DNA of 57,123 bases from positions 1 through 57,123 of the forward strand of contig JAHBVI010000037.1 in the NCBI GenBank assembly GCA_019637635.1, given 5' to 3'. This stretch comes from Anaerolineae bacterium. GTDB taxonomy: Bacteria; Chloroflexota; Anaerolineae; Promineifilales; Promineifilaceae. The translations under genes were made by a program, and so were the position numbers. The notes below the pieces were generated by a model. That model was not told the origin of the DNA. It did no database searches and saw only the letters and a program-made list of their open reading frames with translations. Numbering within the stretch: the stretch's first letter is position 1; each line of letters begins with the position of its first letter. This document shows positions 25,413 through 33,709 of this stretch, piece by piece.

Positions 25413-25425
25413 GATTCTTAAAGCA

Positions 25426-28400
25426 ATGGTGGCAGAACCTCAATTACACATCACACTGTTGGGCGAGTTTGGGCTGGTTTTCCGCGGTAAGGCAGCGCCC
25501 AGTTTCAGCGGCGACCGGCCGATTTCACTGCTGGCCTATTTGCTGCTGCACCGGCACACGGCCGTGTCCCGGCAACATCTCGCCTTCACCCTCTGGCCCG
25601 ATTCATCCGACAGCCAGGCGCGGGCCAATTTGCGCAACCTGTTCTATACCCTGCGCCAGACCTTACCCAACGCCGACGACTACCTGGCTGCCGACGCCAT
25701 GACGCTGCAATGGCGGGCGGATGCCAGTTTTGTGCTGGACGTGGCCGAGTTTGAAGCGGCGCTGGCGGCAGCCACAACGGCCGTTTCCGACGCCGACAAA
25801 GTGCGCTGGTTGGAAACGGCCGTTTCCACATACACCGGCGACCTGCTGCCCGGCAACTACGACGACTGGATCATCCCGCGCCGCGAGGCGCTGCGGCAGG
25901 CGTACCACGAAGCACTGTATCAACTGGTACGCCTGCTGGAACAGGAGGGCAATTTCCGCGCCGCCGCCCGTTATGGCCACTCCCTCATCCAGCACGACCC
26001 GCTGGATGAGACCGCCTACGTCCAATTGATGCGCCTCCAGGCGTTTAGCGGCGACCGGGCCGGGGTGCGCCGAGCCTATGAGCAGTGCGCTGCCATCCTG
26101 CGCCGCGAACTGGATGTGGAACCCGGCCCGGCGACCCAGGCCGCTTATGAACAACTGCTGCGCCTGGAAGCGCCAACCGTTCCCGTGCGGCCGCCAGAAA
26201 GCCGGCCAACGGCGATACGGCCGTCTCCGCTGCCCGTTCCCGCCACCCCCTTCATTGGCCGCGAAGCGGAGCTGGCCCACCTGGCCGAACTGCTGGCCGA
26301 CCCCAACTGCCGCCTGGTGACCATTGTGGGGCCGGGCGGTATGGGCAAGACGCGGTTGGCTTTACAAACGGCCGTAGGCCATCAACCCGTTTTCGCCGAC
26401 GGCGTAGCCTGGGTGGCGCTGAATGCGCCGCAAACGCCTGACCAGGTGGCTGCCGCCATTGCCGAGGCGCTGCAATACCGGCAGAGCGGCGCGGGCGATG
26501 CGGAGAGCGAACTACTGCACCTGTTGGCAACCAGACAACTGCTGCTGGTGCTGGACAATTTTGAGCATTTACTGCCGGCTGCCGATTTTTTGTCGCGCAT
26601 AGTGGCAGAGACAACGGCCGTGAAACTCCTCGTTACCTCCCGCCAGCCGTTGGAATTGGCGGAAGAGTGGCGCTTTGATTTGGGGGAATTGCCTGTTCCG
26701 GCTGAATTGGCAGCGGAAACGCTGGCTGAAAACAGCGCTGTGCAGCTTTTTATGCAGAGCGCCCGCCGCGCCGCCAGCGCCCGGCCGCCAGGTGTGGCCG
26801 ATTACCCGGCCATTGCCCACATTTGCCAACTGGTGGGCGGCATGCCTTTGGGCATTGAACTGGCTGCTTCCTGGGTGCGCCTGCTTTCGTGCGCCGAAAT
26901 TGCCCAGGAAATTGCCAGGAGCATGGATTTTCTCACTGTTTCGCAGCGCCATGTGCCGCCGCGCCATCGCAGTCTGCGCGCCGTGTTTGATTATTCGTGG
27001 AGTTTGCTAACGCCGGCCGAACAGCAAATTTTGCTGCGTTTGTCTATTTTCCAGGGCGGGTTTACGCGGGAAGCAGCGGCGGAAATCGCTGCGGCCGACC
27101 TGCCGCAGCTATCGGCGTTGGCGGAGCGTTCGTTGGTGCAGCGCACGGCCGTTGGCCGCTACAGTTTGCACAACATCATCCGCCAATATGCCCACGATCA
27201 CCTGCAAGCTGACCCGGCTGTGTATCAGGAAACGGCTGCGCAGCACGGCCGTTATTACCTGCAATGGCTGGCGGCGCAAGATGCAGTTTTACGCGGACCG
27301 GGGCAGAAGGATGGGTTAACGGCCGTGGCTACCGAATTAGCCAATGTGCGCGCGGCCTGGGAGTGGGGCACGGCTAATCAATGCTGCGCCCGGTTGCGCC
27401 GCGCCGATTTTGCCTTGTTTTACTTCTACGAACTGCGTGGCTTGATTCAGGATGGCGAAGCGCTTTTCCGTCTGACGGCCGAGGCGCTGCAAGCCGAGGC
27501 CTTATATGGCGATGCCGAATGCCAGATTGCCATCTGGGCCATGCGCACCCATCAGGGCTATTTTTTGCACCGCTTGGGGCAGACAAATGTTGCCCGTGAC
27601 TTGTTGCAGCAAACAGTGACTCAGCTTGAAGCTCTAGGTGAGGAAAAGACCCTCAGCTATAGCTTGCGCTACCTGGGCCTGACGGCGTGGGTCAACGGCC
27701 GTTTCGATGAAGCGTTTGATTTACTGCAAATGTCACATGAACTGGCCGGGCGCTGCCAGGATCAATGGGGTGTTGTTATTTCGCAGGCTTATCTGGGGGT
27801 GATCATGCGTGGCCAGGGGCGTCTGGCTGAAGCGGTGGAGCAGTTAACGGCCGTACTCTCCCAGGCCAAAGCAGTAGGCGATCCACGGCTGATTGCCTAC
27901 ACCTTACTGGCCAGCGGCCGTACCAACTTCTACGCGGGAAATTTGGCCGAAGCCGATCAACAACTGGCATCTTGCCTGGAAATAGCCCAAGAAACTAACG
28001 ATCTCTTCAACATCACCAACAGCAGCCTATATCTGGGGTTGGTTAAACAAGCTGAGGAAGATTTAACCACAGCACGCAAGCTCATTCAGCAGAGCGTAGC
28101 TTTATGCACCCAAACCAACGATTTGTTTGGGCTGCAAGATGCGTCTATTTCTCTAGGTTTTTTAGAGATAGCCGCCGGAGATTTCCCGGCGGCGCGCTTC
28201 CGTTTTCAGGCAATTCTTCAAATGGAAAACCAGAATCAGGAAACCTTATTTCTGTTACCAGCCATAGTCGGTATGGCTGCTTTGCAAGCCCGTGAAGGAA
28301 ACACCGTCACGGCATTGAGATGGGTCTTCACCGTGCTGGAACATCCGGCGCTCCACATAGAAGCCAAACAGCGTGCGGAAACCTTATGTGCAGAATTGCA

Positions 28401-28494
28401 GGAGCGCCTGACCCCCGACCAAATCACCCGCGCCCAACAGGAAGCTCTTGAGCAATCCCTGGACGCTATTGTAGCCAGCATCGTTGGATCGTAA
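25426..28494 (+). CDS. AfsR-like SARP/BTAD-STAND regulator 2 (BTAD, NB-ARC, TPR)
   Basis: A 1022-residue paralogue of the gene at 16295, with the same order. It has a winged helix (residues 5-95, GDRPISLLAYLLLHRHTAVS identical to the paralogue) and BTAD (100-240). NB-ARC follows, with Walker A GPGGMGKTRLALQTA (about 301), LLLVLDNFEHL and LLVTSRQPLELAEEW. Tetratricopeptide repeats occupy about 650-1000. DNA identity with the paralogue is very high over the first 750 bp and falls away in the TPR part, so both probably bind the same operator while sensing different inputs. The gene is isolated, with foldback elements on both sides and a dispersed element at its 5' edge. Confidence 0.94.
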   Translation: MVAEPQLHITLLGEFGLVFRGKAAPSFSGDRPISLLAYLLLHRHTAVSRQHLAFTLWPDSSDSQARANLRNLFYTLRQTLPNADDYLAADAMTLQWRADASFVLDVAEFEAALAAATTAVSDADKVRWLETAVSTYTGDLLPGNYDDWIIPRREALRQAYHEALYQLVRLLEQEGNFRAAARYGHSLIQHDPLDETAYVQLMRLQAFSGDRAGVRRAYEQCAAILRRELDVEPGPATQAAYEQLLRLEAPTVPVRPPESRPTAIRPSPLPVPATPFIGREAELAHLAELLADPNCRLVTIVGPGGMGKTRLALQTAVGHQPVFADGVAWVALNAPQTPDQVAAAIAEALQYRQSGAGDAESELLHLLATRQLLLVLDNFEHLLPAADFLSRIVAETTAVKLLVTSRQPLELAEEWRFDLGELPVPAELAAETLAENSAVQLFMQSARRAASARPPGVADYPAIAHICQLVGGMPLGIELAASWVRLLSCAEIAQEIARSMDFLTVSQRHVPPRHRSLRAVFDYSWSLLTPAEQQILLRLSIFQGGFTREAAAEIAAADLPQLSALAERSLVQRTAVGRYSLHNIIRQYAHDHLQADPAVYQETAAQHGRYYLQWLAAQDAVLRGPGQKDGLTAVATELANVRAAWEWGTANQCCARLRRADFALFYFYELRGLIQDGEALFRLTAEALQAEALYGDAECQIAIWAMRTHQGYFLHRLGQTNVARDLLQQTVTQLEALGEEKTLSYSLRYLGLTAWVNGRFDEAFDLLQMSHELAGRCQDQWGVVISQAYLGVIMRGQGRLAEAVEQLTAVLSQAKAVGDPRLIAYTLLASGRTNFYAGNLAEADQQLASCLEIAQETNDLFNITNSSLYLGLVKQAEEDLTTARKLIQQSVALCTQTNDLFGLQDASISLGFLEIAAGDFPAARFRFQAILQMENQNQETLFLLPAIVGMAALQAREGNTVTALRWVFTVLEHPALHIEAKQRAETLCAELQERLTPDQITRAQQEALEQSLDAIVASIVGS

Positions 28495-28530
28495 TTCGGT
28501 CCAATTCCCTTCAATTTCATTCAATAAGAG

Positions 28531-28600
28531 TACAACGGATGGAGAAAAAAGCGGATAAATTTCCGGAGAGGAATCCGTTCATTTCTTTATCCGCTGTAGT
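28531..28600. repeat. Foldback element downstream of the second AfsR-like gene
   Basis: TACAACGGAT (28531-28540) pairs with ATCCGCTGTA (28589-28598), with inner GCGGATAAAT/CTTTATCCGC complementarity. It is related to 24946-25017, so the regulator gene is bracketed by the same repeat family. Confidence 0.78.
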
Positions 28601-28640
28601 CATGGCGAAAAACTAATGACATTAACTTCAATGTAATTTC

Positions 28641-28703
28641 CAAACGCTGCGCCAAACGGCTGCCAAACGGCCGTTCCGTTACTGTACCCCCATCACACAA
28701 CCA
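28641..28703 (+). promoter_or_regulatory. SARP-like promoter 1 (CAAACG direct repeats and -10 box)
   Basis: CAAACG begins at 28641, 28653 and 28664 (steps of 12 and 11 bp), and TACTGT (28680-28685) fits a TANNNT -10 box 16 bp after the last repeat start. There is no -35 box. The block ACCCCCATCACACAACCA that follows is shared with promoter 2 at 35906. The downstream gene starts at 28713 or 28746. Confidence 0.65.
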
Positions 28704-28712
28704 GGCAGACCG

Positions 28713-28982
28713 ATGAAAACAATCCGGTCTTTACAGGAAATGATGATGAGCGACAAAGAGCAACTATCGGATTCACAGCTTTTCACCCTCAGGGTATGGT
28801 TAGAGGGTGAGGTAGAAGGCCAACCCCAATGGCGTGGCAAACTGCGCCATGTGCCCAGCGGAGAAATTCGCCACTTTCGCGGCTGGGCGGCGTTGATCCC
28901 GCTCATGCTAGACATGTTGCGGCGTTACAATAGGCTGCCTACGGCCGTTAACCAGAAGGAAAGTGGCGCGGGCGAGATGTAA
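28713..28982 (+). CDS. Small protein with F-LR-W motif (89 residues)
   Basis: This belongs to a small family I recognise only by pattern: FTLRVWLEGEVEG, then WRGKLRHVPSGEIRHFRG, then a hydrophobic helix. The protein at 55107 has the same order (FILRLWEE, WRFTLEDPETHTRH, LLQFLQ). Two starts are possible: ATG at 28713, or ATG at 28746, which has AGGAA six bases upstream and would drop eleven residues. The gene directly follows the SARP-like promoter at 28641 and precedes an SRPBCC gene by 24 bp. The function is unknown, possibly a regulatory partner of AfsR-like proteins. Confidence 0.75.
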   Translation: MKTIRSLQEMMMSDKEQLSDSQLFTLRVWLEGEVEGQPQWRGKLRHVPSGEIRHFRGWAALIPLMLDMLRRYNRLPTAVNQKESGAGEM

Positions 28983-29006
28983 TCAATCTATTTGGAGAAA
29001 AAAACC

Positions 29007-29468
29007 ATGTCAACAATAACCGTTACCGTTTCCAGCACCGTCGAAGCGCCGGCCGCCGTTGTTTACAACGTCTTGTCCGATTACAACCACCATCGCCGCA
29101 TTTTGCCGCCGAAGTATTTTCCCGGCCTCGATGTGACCGAAGGCGGCGTGGGCGCCGGCACCCGATTCACGCTTCACGCCATGTCTTTTGGCGGCAAGAC
29201 GCAAATGCACATGGCCGTCACCGAGCCGGAACCGGGCGCTGTGCTGGTGGAACGCGATGTCAATACGGGTCTGGTGACGACCTTTACCGTCAAACCGATC
29301 AGCCCGACTGAATCGCAGGTGACGTTTGAAACCGTCTGGCAGTCCCAACCCGGTTTGAAAGGTCTGATTGACCGGACGACAACGCCATTTTTCATGCGCA
29401 TGGTGTACCGGGAAGAGATGAAAATCCTGAACGATTATGCCCGGCAGCAGGCGCGCCTTAGCCAATAG
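29007..29468 (+). CDS. SRPBCC (START/Bet v1-like) family protein
   Basis: A 153-residue polyketide-cyclase/dehydrase-like SRPBCC protein, a fold with a deep hydrophobic cavity for small lipophilic ligands. The N-terminus TVTVSSTVEAPAAVVYNVLS and the late GLKGLIDRTTTPFFMRMVY are typical. The ATG at 29007 has TTGGAGAAA upstream. It follows the small F-LR-W protein gene closely, so both are likely transcribed from the promoter at 28641. The ligand or reaction is unknown. Confidence 0.86.
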   Translation: MSTITVTVSSTVEAPAAVVYNVLSDYNHHRRILPPKYFPGLDVTEGGVGAGTRFTLHAMSFGGKTQMHMAVTEPEPGAVLVERDVNTGLVTTFTVKPISPTESQVTFETVWQSQPGLKGLIDRTTTPFFMRMVYREEMKILNDYARQQARLSQ

Positions 29469-29487
29469 AGAACGCAATTAGACAGTA

Positions 29488-29532
29488 GATCGCCCGAAGT
29501 CTGGCAGCCGCGGCTGCCAGATCGGGCGCATC
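29488..29532. terminator. Strong stem-loop, probable terminator
   Basis: A perfect 20-bp palindrome, CTGGCAGCCGCGGCTGCCAG (29501-29520), is extended by GATCGCCCGA/ATCGGGCGCATC on either side. It lies 20 bp after the SRPBCC stop. No long T-run follows. Confidence 0.6.
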
Positions 29533-29624
29533 TTTCGGAAAGCTCAGGACAGGTTCTGGGGATGTTTCGTGCTGCTTATGCACATTGTTCAATCCTGGAC
29601 GAACTTGCCTACAAGGTAACTTTG

Positions 29625-30176
29625 ATGAAAACCAAACCAAAATTTCCCGGTCTATTACTCGTGGTTTGCTGGCTGCTGGCTGCCTGTGCAGGCCAAAGTG
29701 GTGCGCATCTTGAACACAATGGCATCAGCCTGCGCTACGATCCGTCGTTGTTGGGCAATGCCCACATTCAGGATGTACCGGCTACGGCCGACCAGGGGCT
29801 GTTTGATCAACCCACGCCGGCCCACACCAGGATTGGCTTTGCCCCGGCCGGCATTCCCGATGACGACAGCAGCTTTTGGACATTGTCCCGCGCCCCGCAG
29901 GTGATCGTTTTTAGTCTGAGCGATTTTGGCGGTTTTGCCCCTGCTGATGAACGGGCACGGGCTTTTATAGCCGCTTTTCAGCAGCTATTGGCGGAACGGC
30001 CGTCTACCTTCAGCGATGAAGTGCCCATTTTGCCGTTGGTTAATGCCGACCAGGCCATGCGCGCTCAGGTGCAATGGCTTGATTTTAACGGCAGCCGCAG
30101 CCGCATCCTGTGTATGGATGGCACGACGGGGAACTGCTGGATTGCGGCCGATGCGGTGCATCTTACCGACCATTGA
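29625..30176 (+). CDS. Putative lipoprotein, 183 residues
   Basis: A short signal with lipobox WLLAACAG (cysteine near residue 21) marks this as a membrane-anchored exported protein. The mature part begins with NGISLRYDPSLLG and contains two cysteines in ILCMDGTTGNCW that could form a disulfide. I do not recognise the family. The ATG at 29625 directly precedes the lysine-rich signal. An earlier frame from 29562 is rejected because it has no signal character. It stands alone between a terminator-like stem-loop and a dispersed palindromic element. Confidence 0.8.
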   Translation: MKTKPKFPGLLLVVCWLLAACAGQSGAHLEHNGISLRYDPSLLGNAHIQDVPATADQGLFDQPTPAHTRIGFAPAGIPDDDSSFWTLSRAPQVIVFSLSDFGGFAPADERARAFIAAFQQLLAERPSTFSDEVPILPLVNADQAMRAQVQWLDFNGSRSRILCMDGTTGNCWIAADAVHLTDH

Positions 30177-30197
30177 GACCCCAGAAACTATTTTCCT

Positions 30198-30284
30198 AAC
30201 CGTTCAGACCCGACAGGTTTTTTACCAGTTCAACTTGAGGCCTCCCAGGTCAAAAACCTGTCAGGTCTCCAAAGAGGTTGAACG
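30198..30284 (-). repeat. 86-bp dispersed palindromic element, copy 2 (reverse orientation)
   Basis: Arms GACCCGACAGGTTTTT (30207-30222, one mismatch) and AAAAACCTGTCAGGTC (30252-30267) match copies 25327 and 51296 on the opposite strand. The loop contains ACCAGTTCAACTTGAG, the complement of the conserved loop. Confidence 0.87.
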
Positions 30285-30315
30285 CTTGCCTATTTTCAAA
30301 AGAGGTATAAATCAA

Positions 30316-31815
30316 ATGAACAAGTTAGCACTCAAAAAAATTTCCTTAAAACCCATTATTGGCCTGATGATCCTGGCCGGTTTGCTGATGATTGTTGTGT
30401 TACGGCCGTCGCCCGCCCAGGGCAGTGGTGAGTACCTGGTGTTTTTACCGGCGATCACCAGCAGCAATACCAACACCCCACCACCACCGCCGCCCCCTAC
30501 AGGGGTGGAAGGCCGTTTCTTCTTTGACACGCAATATAAAACCAGCAACGCCAGCATCCAGGTTGATGCGCAGGGCGGTATGCATCTGGCTTACTATTAT
30601 TACGAACCGGCCATTGACGATAGGCCGACGTATGGCGTGTACTACTATTGTCCCGGTGACTGTGACCATGATGCCAGTTGGAGCGGCGTCGCCATGGGCG
30701 AACTGGTGAATGAGATGCAACTGCAATTGACCGCCACCGGCCAGCCGCGCATCATTTTCAGAACCCTTTCCCAGATGCGGCCCAACGGCAATGACTATTA
30801 CTACGCAGCCTGTGACCAGAACTGCACCGATCCGGCCCGGTGGGGCCTGATCTACCTGACCTCCAGTTCGGGCATTGGCGTGATAGATTTGCTGAAGGAT
30901 GACGCTATGCCGCAGCGATACTTTGCGCTGGACGCCAACGGCCGTCCCCGCTTCGTCTATAAGGATGGGGTAACCGGACACCTGGGCACCTTCTATGCCT
31001 ACTGTGATGGCGGCTGTACTGACCCGGAAAACTGGTACGAAACCCAAATCAACCAGGACAACGGCAACGAGTACAACTATCGCTACGAAAAATTTGATTA
31101 CCCGGTGCTGGCTTTCACGCCCCAGGGACAGCCGCGTGTGCTGGCCGACGGCGCGTCCATGCAAGATGAGTTTTACCTGTATTACCTGGTGTGTGACGCC
31201 AATTGCGACCAGCGGGACAACTGGCAAAGTGTACCCTTGTACGACCGGGGCAGCGGCCCAAACGTTTCTTATGACCTGGAAATGGATGCACAAGGCCGTC
31301 CGCGTGTCGCCTTCTACGAAGGAGCGAAGTTAAACGGGCAAGGCGACCGGCTGTTTTATGCCTGGTGCAACGGAAGCTGCCAAAACAGCAGCAATTGGCA
31401 GCGCAAAGAACTGGGATTGAGTGTGAACGACGGCCGTGGCCCAGACCTGGAACTCGACGCCACCGGTAAACCGCGCATCGCCTATGCCCTGTACAACGCC
31501 GGTGGCCTGGGGTACAGCTGGTGTAACAACAACTGCGAATCGGCCGGCGCTGCCTGGCAGCACCAGGTGACGGAATCGCGCAGTCAACTGGTTACAGCCT
31601 GGCCGGTAGCCATACCGCCGCATTGCGACGGCGGCCTGTGGGATGGCATCGCCCCTGTCTTGTCCCTGGATGCGCAAGGAAATCCGCGCATCGCCTATGA
31701 CACAACCTACCATGCCCGCTGCTGGTACAACCCGGACACGGGCGCGTGGGAACCCTGGTCTGTATTCCGGCTGGTGCAGCGCGCAGTGCGGGTTGTGTAT
31801 TTCCCGCAGCCCTAA
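30316..31815 (+). CDS. Secreted protein with six Cys-pair repeats
   Basis: A protein of about 499 residues with an N-terminal signal/anchor (PIIGLMILAGLLMIVVL), then the motif EYLVFLPAITSS, a Pro-rich linker and a repeat region. Six modules of about 60-80 residues each contain a tyrosine-rich strand, a cysteine pair and a tryptophan: YYYCPGDCDHDASW, YYAACDQNCTDPARW, FYAYCDGGCTDPENW, YYLVCDANCDQRDNW, FYAWCNGSCQNSSNW and YSWCNNNCESAGAAW. Between them LDAxGxPRxAY-type strands suggest a propeller stapled by disulfides. AGAGGT lies ten bases before the ATG. The function is unknown, and the family is not one I know by name. Confidence 0.83.
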   Translation: MNKLALKKISLKPIIGLMILAGLLMIVVLRPSPAQGSGEYLVFLPAITSSNTNTPPPPPPPTGVEGRFFFDTQYKTSNASIQVDAQGGMHLAYYYYEPAIDDRPTYGVYYYCPGDCDHDASWSGVAMGELVNEMQLQLTATGQPRIIFRTLSQMRPNGNDYYYAACDQNCTDPARWGLIYLTSSSGIGVIDLLKDDAMPQRYFALDANGRPRFVYKDGVTGHLGTFYAYCDGGCTDPENWYETQINQDNGNEYNYRYEKFDYPVLAFTPQGQPRVLADGASMQDEFYLYYLVCDANCDQRDNWQSVPLYDRGSGPNVSYDLEMDAQGRPRVAFYEGAKLNGQGDRLFYAWCNGSCQNSSNWQRKELGLSVNDGRGPDLELDATGKPRIAYALYNAGGLGYSWCNNNCESAGAAWQHQVTESRSQLVTAWPVAIPPHCDGGLWDGIAPVLSLDAQGNPRIAYDTTYHARCWYNPDTGAWEPWSVFRLVQRAVRVVYFPQP

Positions 31816-32030
31816 CACAGCGGCAGCGCCGGAAGCAAGAGAATTTTCAGGCGGAAAACGGCCGTAGGCCGGGCGTAGGGAAAACGAATGTTATATTCAC
31901 CCCGCGCCCGGCGACATCTCTGTGTGATGGCTGTCCCCGCAGCGCGATTTTTCAAATCGGGCCTCTGACCATCATCAAATCATCAATCAGTAGCGTAATT
32001 CTCGTGATTGCGCGATTAAGGAGAGTAAAC

Positions 32031-33647
32031 ATGTCTCGCACAACAGCCTTTTTATTAATCGGTTTTGCGGCCACCCTGCTATTTGGCGTTTTGACCATCT
32101 CTGCCCTATTGCTGGGCCGCAGTTATTTTGCAGTTCAAGAGCCGGACGTGACGTTGATCACGCCCATCCCGTTTGGGCAAAATCCGGCAACGGCGACGCC
32201 GACCGTGACGATTGAAGCACCCAGCGTCACGCCCGCGGCCGATCCGGTGGATTCTGAGGCCACCGCTGCGCCAGCAACGGCCGTCGCCGCACCCGCCGTG
32301 ACCCATGTGCCGCCAACGGCCGTGACCGTCCTCAACACCCAGGTGCAATATGTCATGGCCCTGACCGACGTGAACATGCGCAGTGGCCCCGGCACCGGCT
32401 ACAACGTGATCGGTTGGGTGGCCGGGGGCCAGACCGCCACCGTCACCGGCGTCAGCAGTGACTTTGGTTGGTGGCGGGTGAAATGCGCCGACGGCTCAAT
32501 TGGCAGTTGTTGGATCACAGCCCATACCCAATACACCCAGGCTACCACCGCCCCCGTGACCGCCTGTACCAACAGCGCGGCGCTGGTAAGCGATGTGAGT
32601 GTGCCGGACGGCTCGCAGTTTGCGCCCAATACCGGCTTTAACAAAATCTGGCGCATCAAGAACACCGGTACCTGCACCTGGGATACCAGCTACAAAATCG
32701 TCCATACCGGCGGCCATCTGTTGGGCGCGGTTTCCACCTTCTTCCCACTGCGGGATTCGGTGCTGCCCGGCCATACCGTTGACCTGACCATCAACATGGT
32801 CAGCCCGGATGCGCCAAACACCTACCAGAGCGACTGGAAATTGCAGGACGCGACGGGCAACTTCTTTGGCGTTGGCCGAAACAACAGCCCCTTCTGGGTG
32901 AAAATTGTGGTGACGGCCGTGCAGCCCACCACCATTTCCGGCCTGATCTACCAGGACTGGAACCAGAATGGCGTGTATGACAGCGGCGAAACGCTGATGG
33001 GCAGCCGCGAAGTGTGGTTGATTCCCGGCACAGCCTGCCATGTGCGCCAACAAGCGGTGGCGATAGTGTATTCAAGCGCCGACGGCCGTTACACCATCAG
33101 CGGCAGCTATAACGGTAGTTACTGCGTGGGGCTGGTGGGCAATGGTGGTCTGTTGGATGATGTGGCCAGCGTGGCCGTCACCACCGGCCAAACGCTAAAC
33201 GGCATCAACCTGAAATCACCCGCGCCCAGTGGCTCTATCACCGGTTTCGTGTGGGATGACTACTGCCTGACCAATGAAAACGGCGATGCCCTGGACGGCA
33301 ACTGTGTGGCCGACGGCAATGGCGATTACCACGCCGATGGTATGATTGCCCCCCATGAGGGGTATATCGCCGGGGTGACGATGCTGCTGCAAGCCGGTTC
33401 ATGCGCCACCGGCAATCCGGTCGCGGTTACGGCCGTGACCGACGCCAGCGGTAAATACACCTTCGGCAGTTTGCAGCCCGGTACCTACTGCGTGTCCATG
33501 AACGCGGTCGCCGGAAACAACGCCGCCATCCTGCTGCCCGGCGACTGGACCTTCCCGGCCAGAGGCATCTGGTACCAGGAAATTACCTTGTTAGGGAACG
33601 ACCATGCCTACCCGGTCAACTTTGGCTGGGATTACCAACTGCGCTAA
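32031..33647 (+). CDS. Exported SH3b / NBR1-Ig-like / SdrD-B-like protein
   Basis: A 538-residue protein anchored by an N-terminal hydrophobic segment (LLIGFAATLLFGVLTISALLL). Then come a Thr/Ala/Pro linker, a bacterial SH3 domain (about 105-165, VNMRSGPGTGYNVIGWVAGG) and an NBR1-like Ig domain (about 180-290, KIWRIKNTGTCTWDTSY and the WKLQD strand). Two SdrD-B-like carboxypeptidase-fold domains follow (SGLIYQDWNQNGVYDSGE; TGFVWDDYCLTNENGD, then KYTFGSLQPGTYCVSM). SH3b domains often bind cell-wall peptides, and the Ig and B-like modules are stalks. AAGGAGAG precedes the ATG by six bases. It is probably a cell-surface structural or adhesion protein. Confidence 0.88.
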   Translation: MSRTTAFLLIGFAATLLFGVLTISALLLGRSYFAVQEPDVTLITPIPFGQNPATATPTVTIEAPSVTPAADPVDSEATAAPATAVAAPAVTHVPPTAVTVLNTQVQYVMALTDVNMRSGPGTGYNVIGWVAGGQTATVTGVSSDFGWWRVKCADGSIGSCWITAHTQYTQATTAPVTACTNSAALVSDVSVPDGSQFAPNTGFNKIWRIKNTGTCTWDTSYKIVHTGGHLLGAVSTFFPLRDSVLPGHTVDLTINMVSPDAPNTYQSDWKLQDATGNFFGVGRNNSPFWVKIVVTAVQPTTISGLIYQDWNQNGVYDSGETLMGSREVWLIPGTACHVRQQAVAIVYSSADGRYTISGSYNGSYCVGLVGNGGLLDDVASVAVTTGQTLNGINLKSPAPSGSITGFVWDDYCLTNENGDALDGNCVADGNGDYHADGMIAPHEGYIAGVTMLLQAGSCATGNPVAVTAVTDASGKYTFGSLQPGTYCVSMNAVAGNNAAILLPGDWTFPARGIWYQEITLLGNDHAYPVNFGWDYQLR

Positions 33648-33655
33648 ACAAACCA

Positions 33656-33686
33656 GGTGTGACGCACTTCAAAAGTGCGTCGCACC
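33656..33686 (+). terminator. Stem-loop after the SH3b gene
   Basis: GGTGTGACGCACTT and AAGTGCGTCGCACC (one mismatch) form a 14-bp stem with a 3-base loop directly after the stop. No T-run follows. Confidence 0.5.
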
Positions 33687-33709
33687 TACCAGAATTGAGG
33701 ATATAAACC

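Larger units (their letters stand above)
24893..25425. other. 533-bp intergenic region rich in palindromes
   Basis: No gene is seen in this gap between divergent genes. It holds the foldback at 24946-25017, two GTGGG-type palindromes and an AAGTTGCAC inverted pair at 25048-25147, CAAACG-type repeats at 25199-25230, and the dispersed element at 25327-25412. It should contain the promoter of the AfsR-like gene at 25426. Confidence 0.75.
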
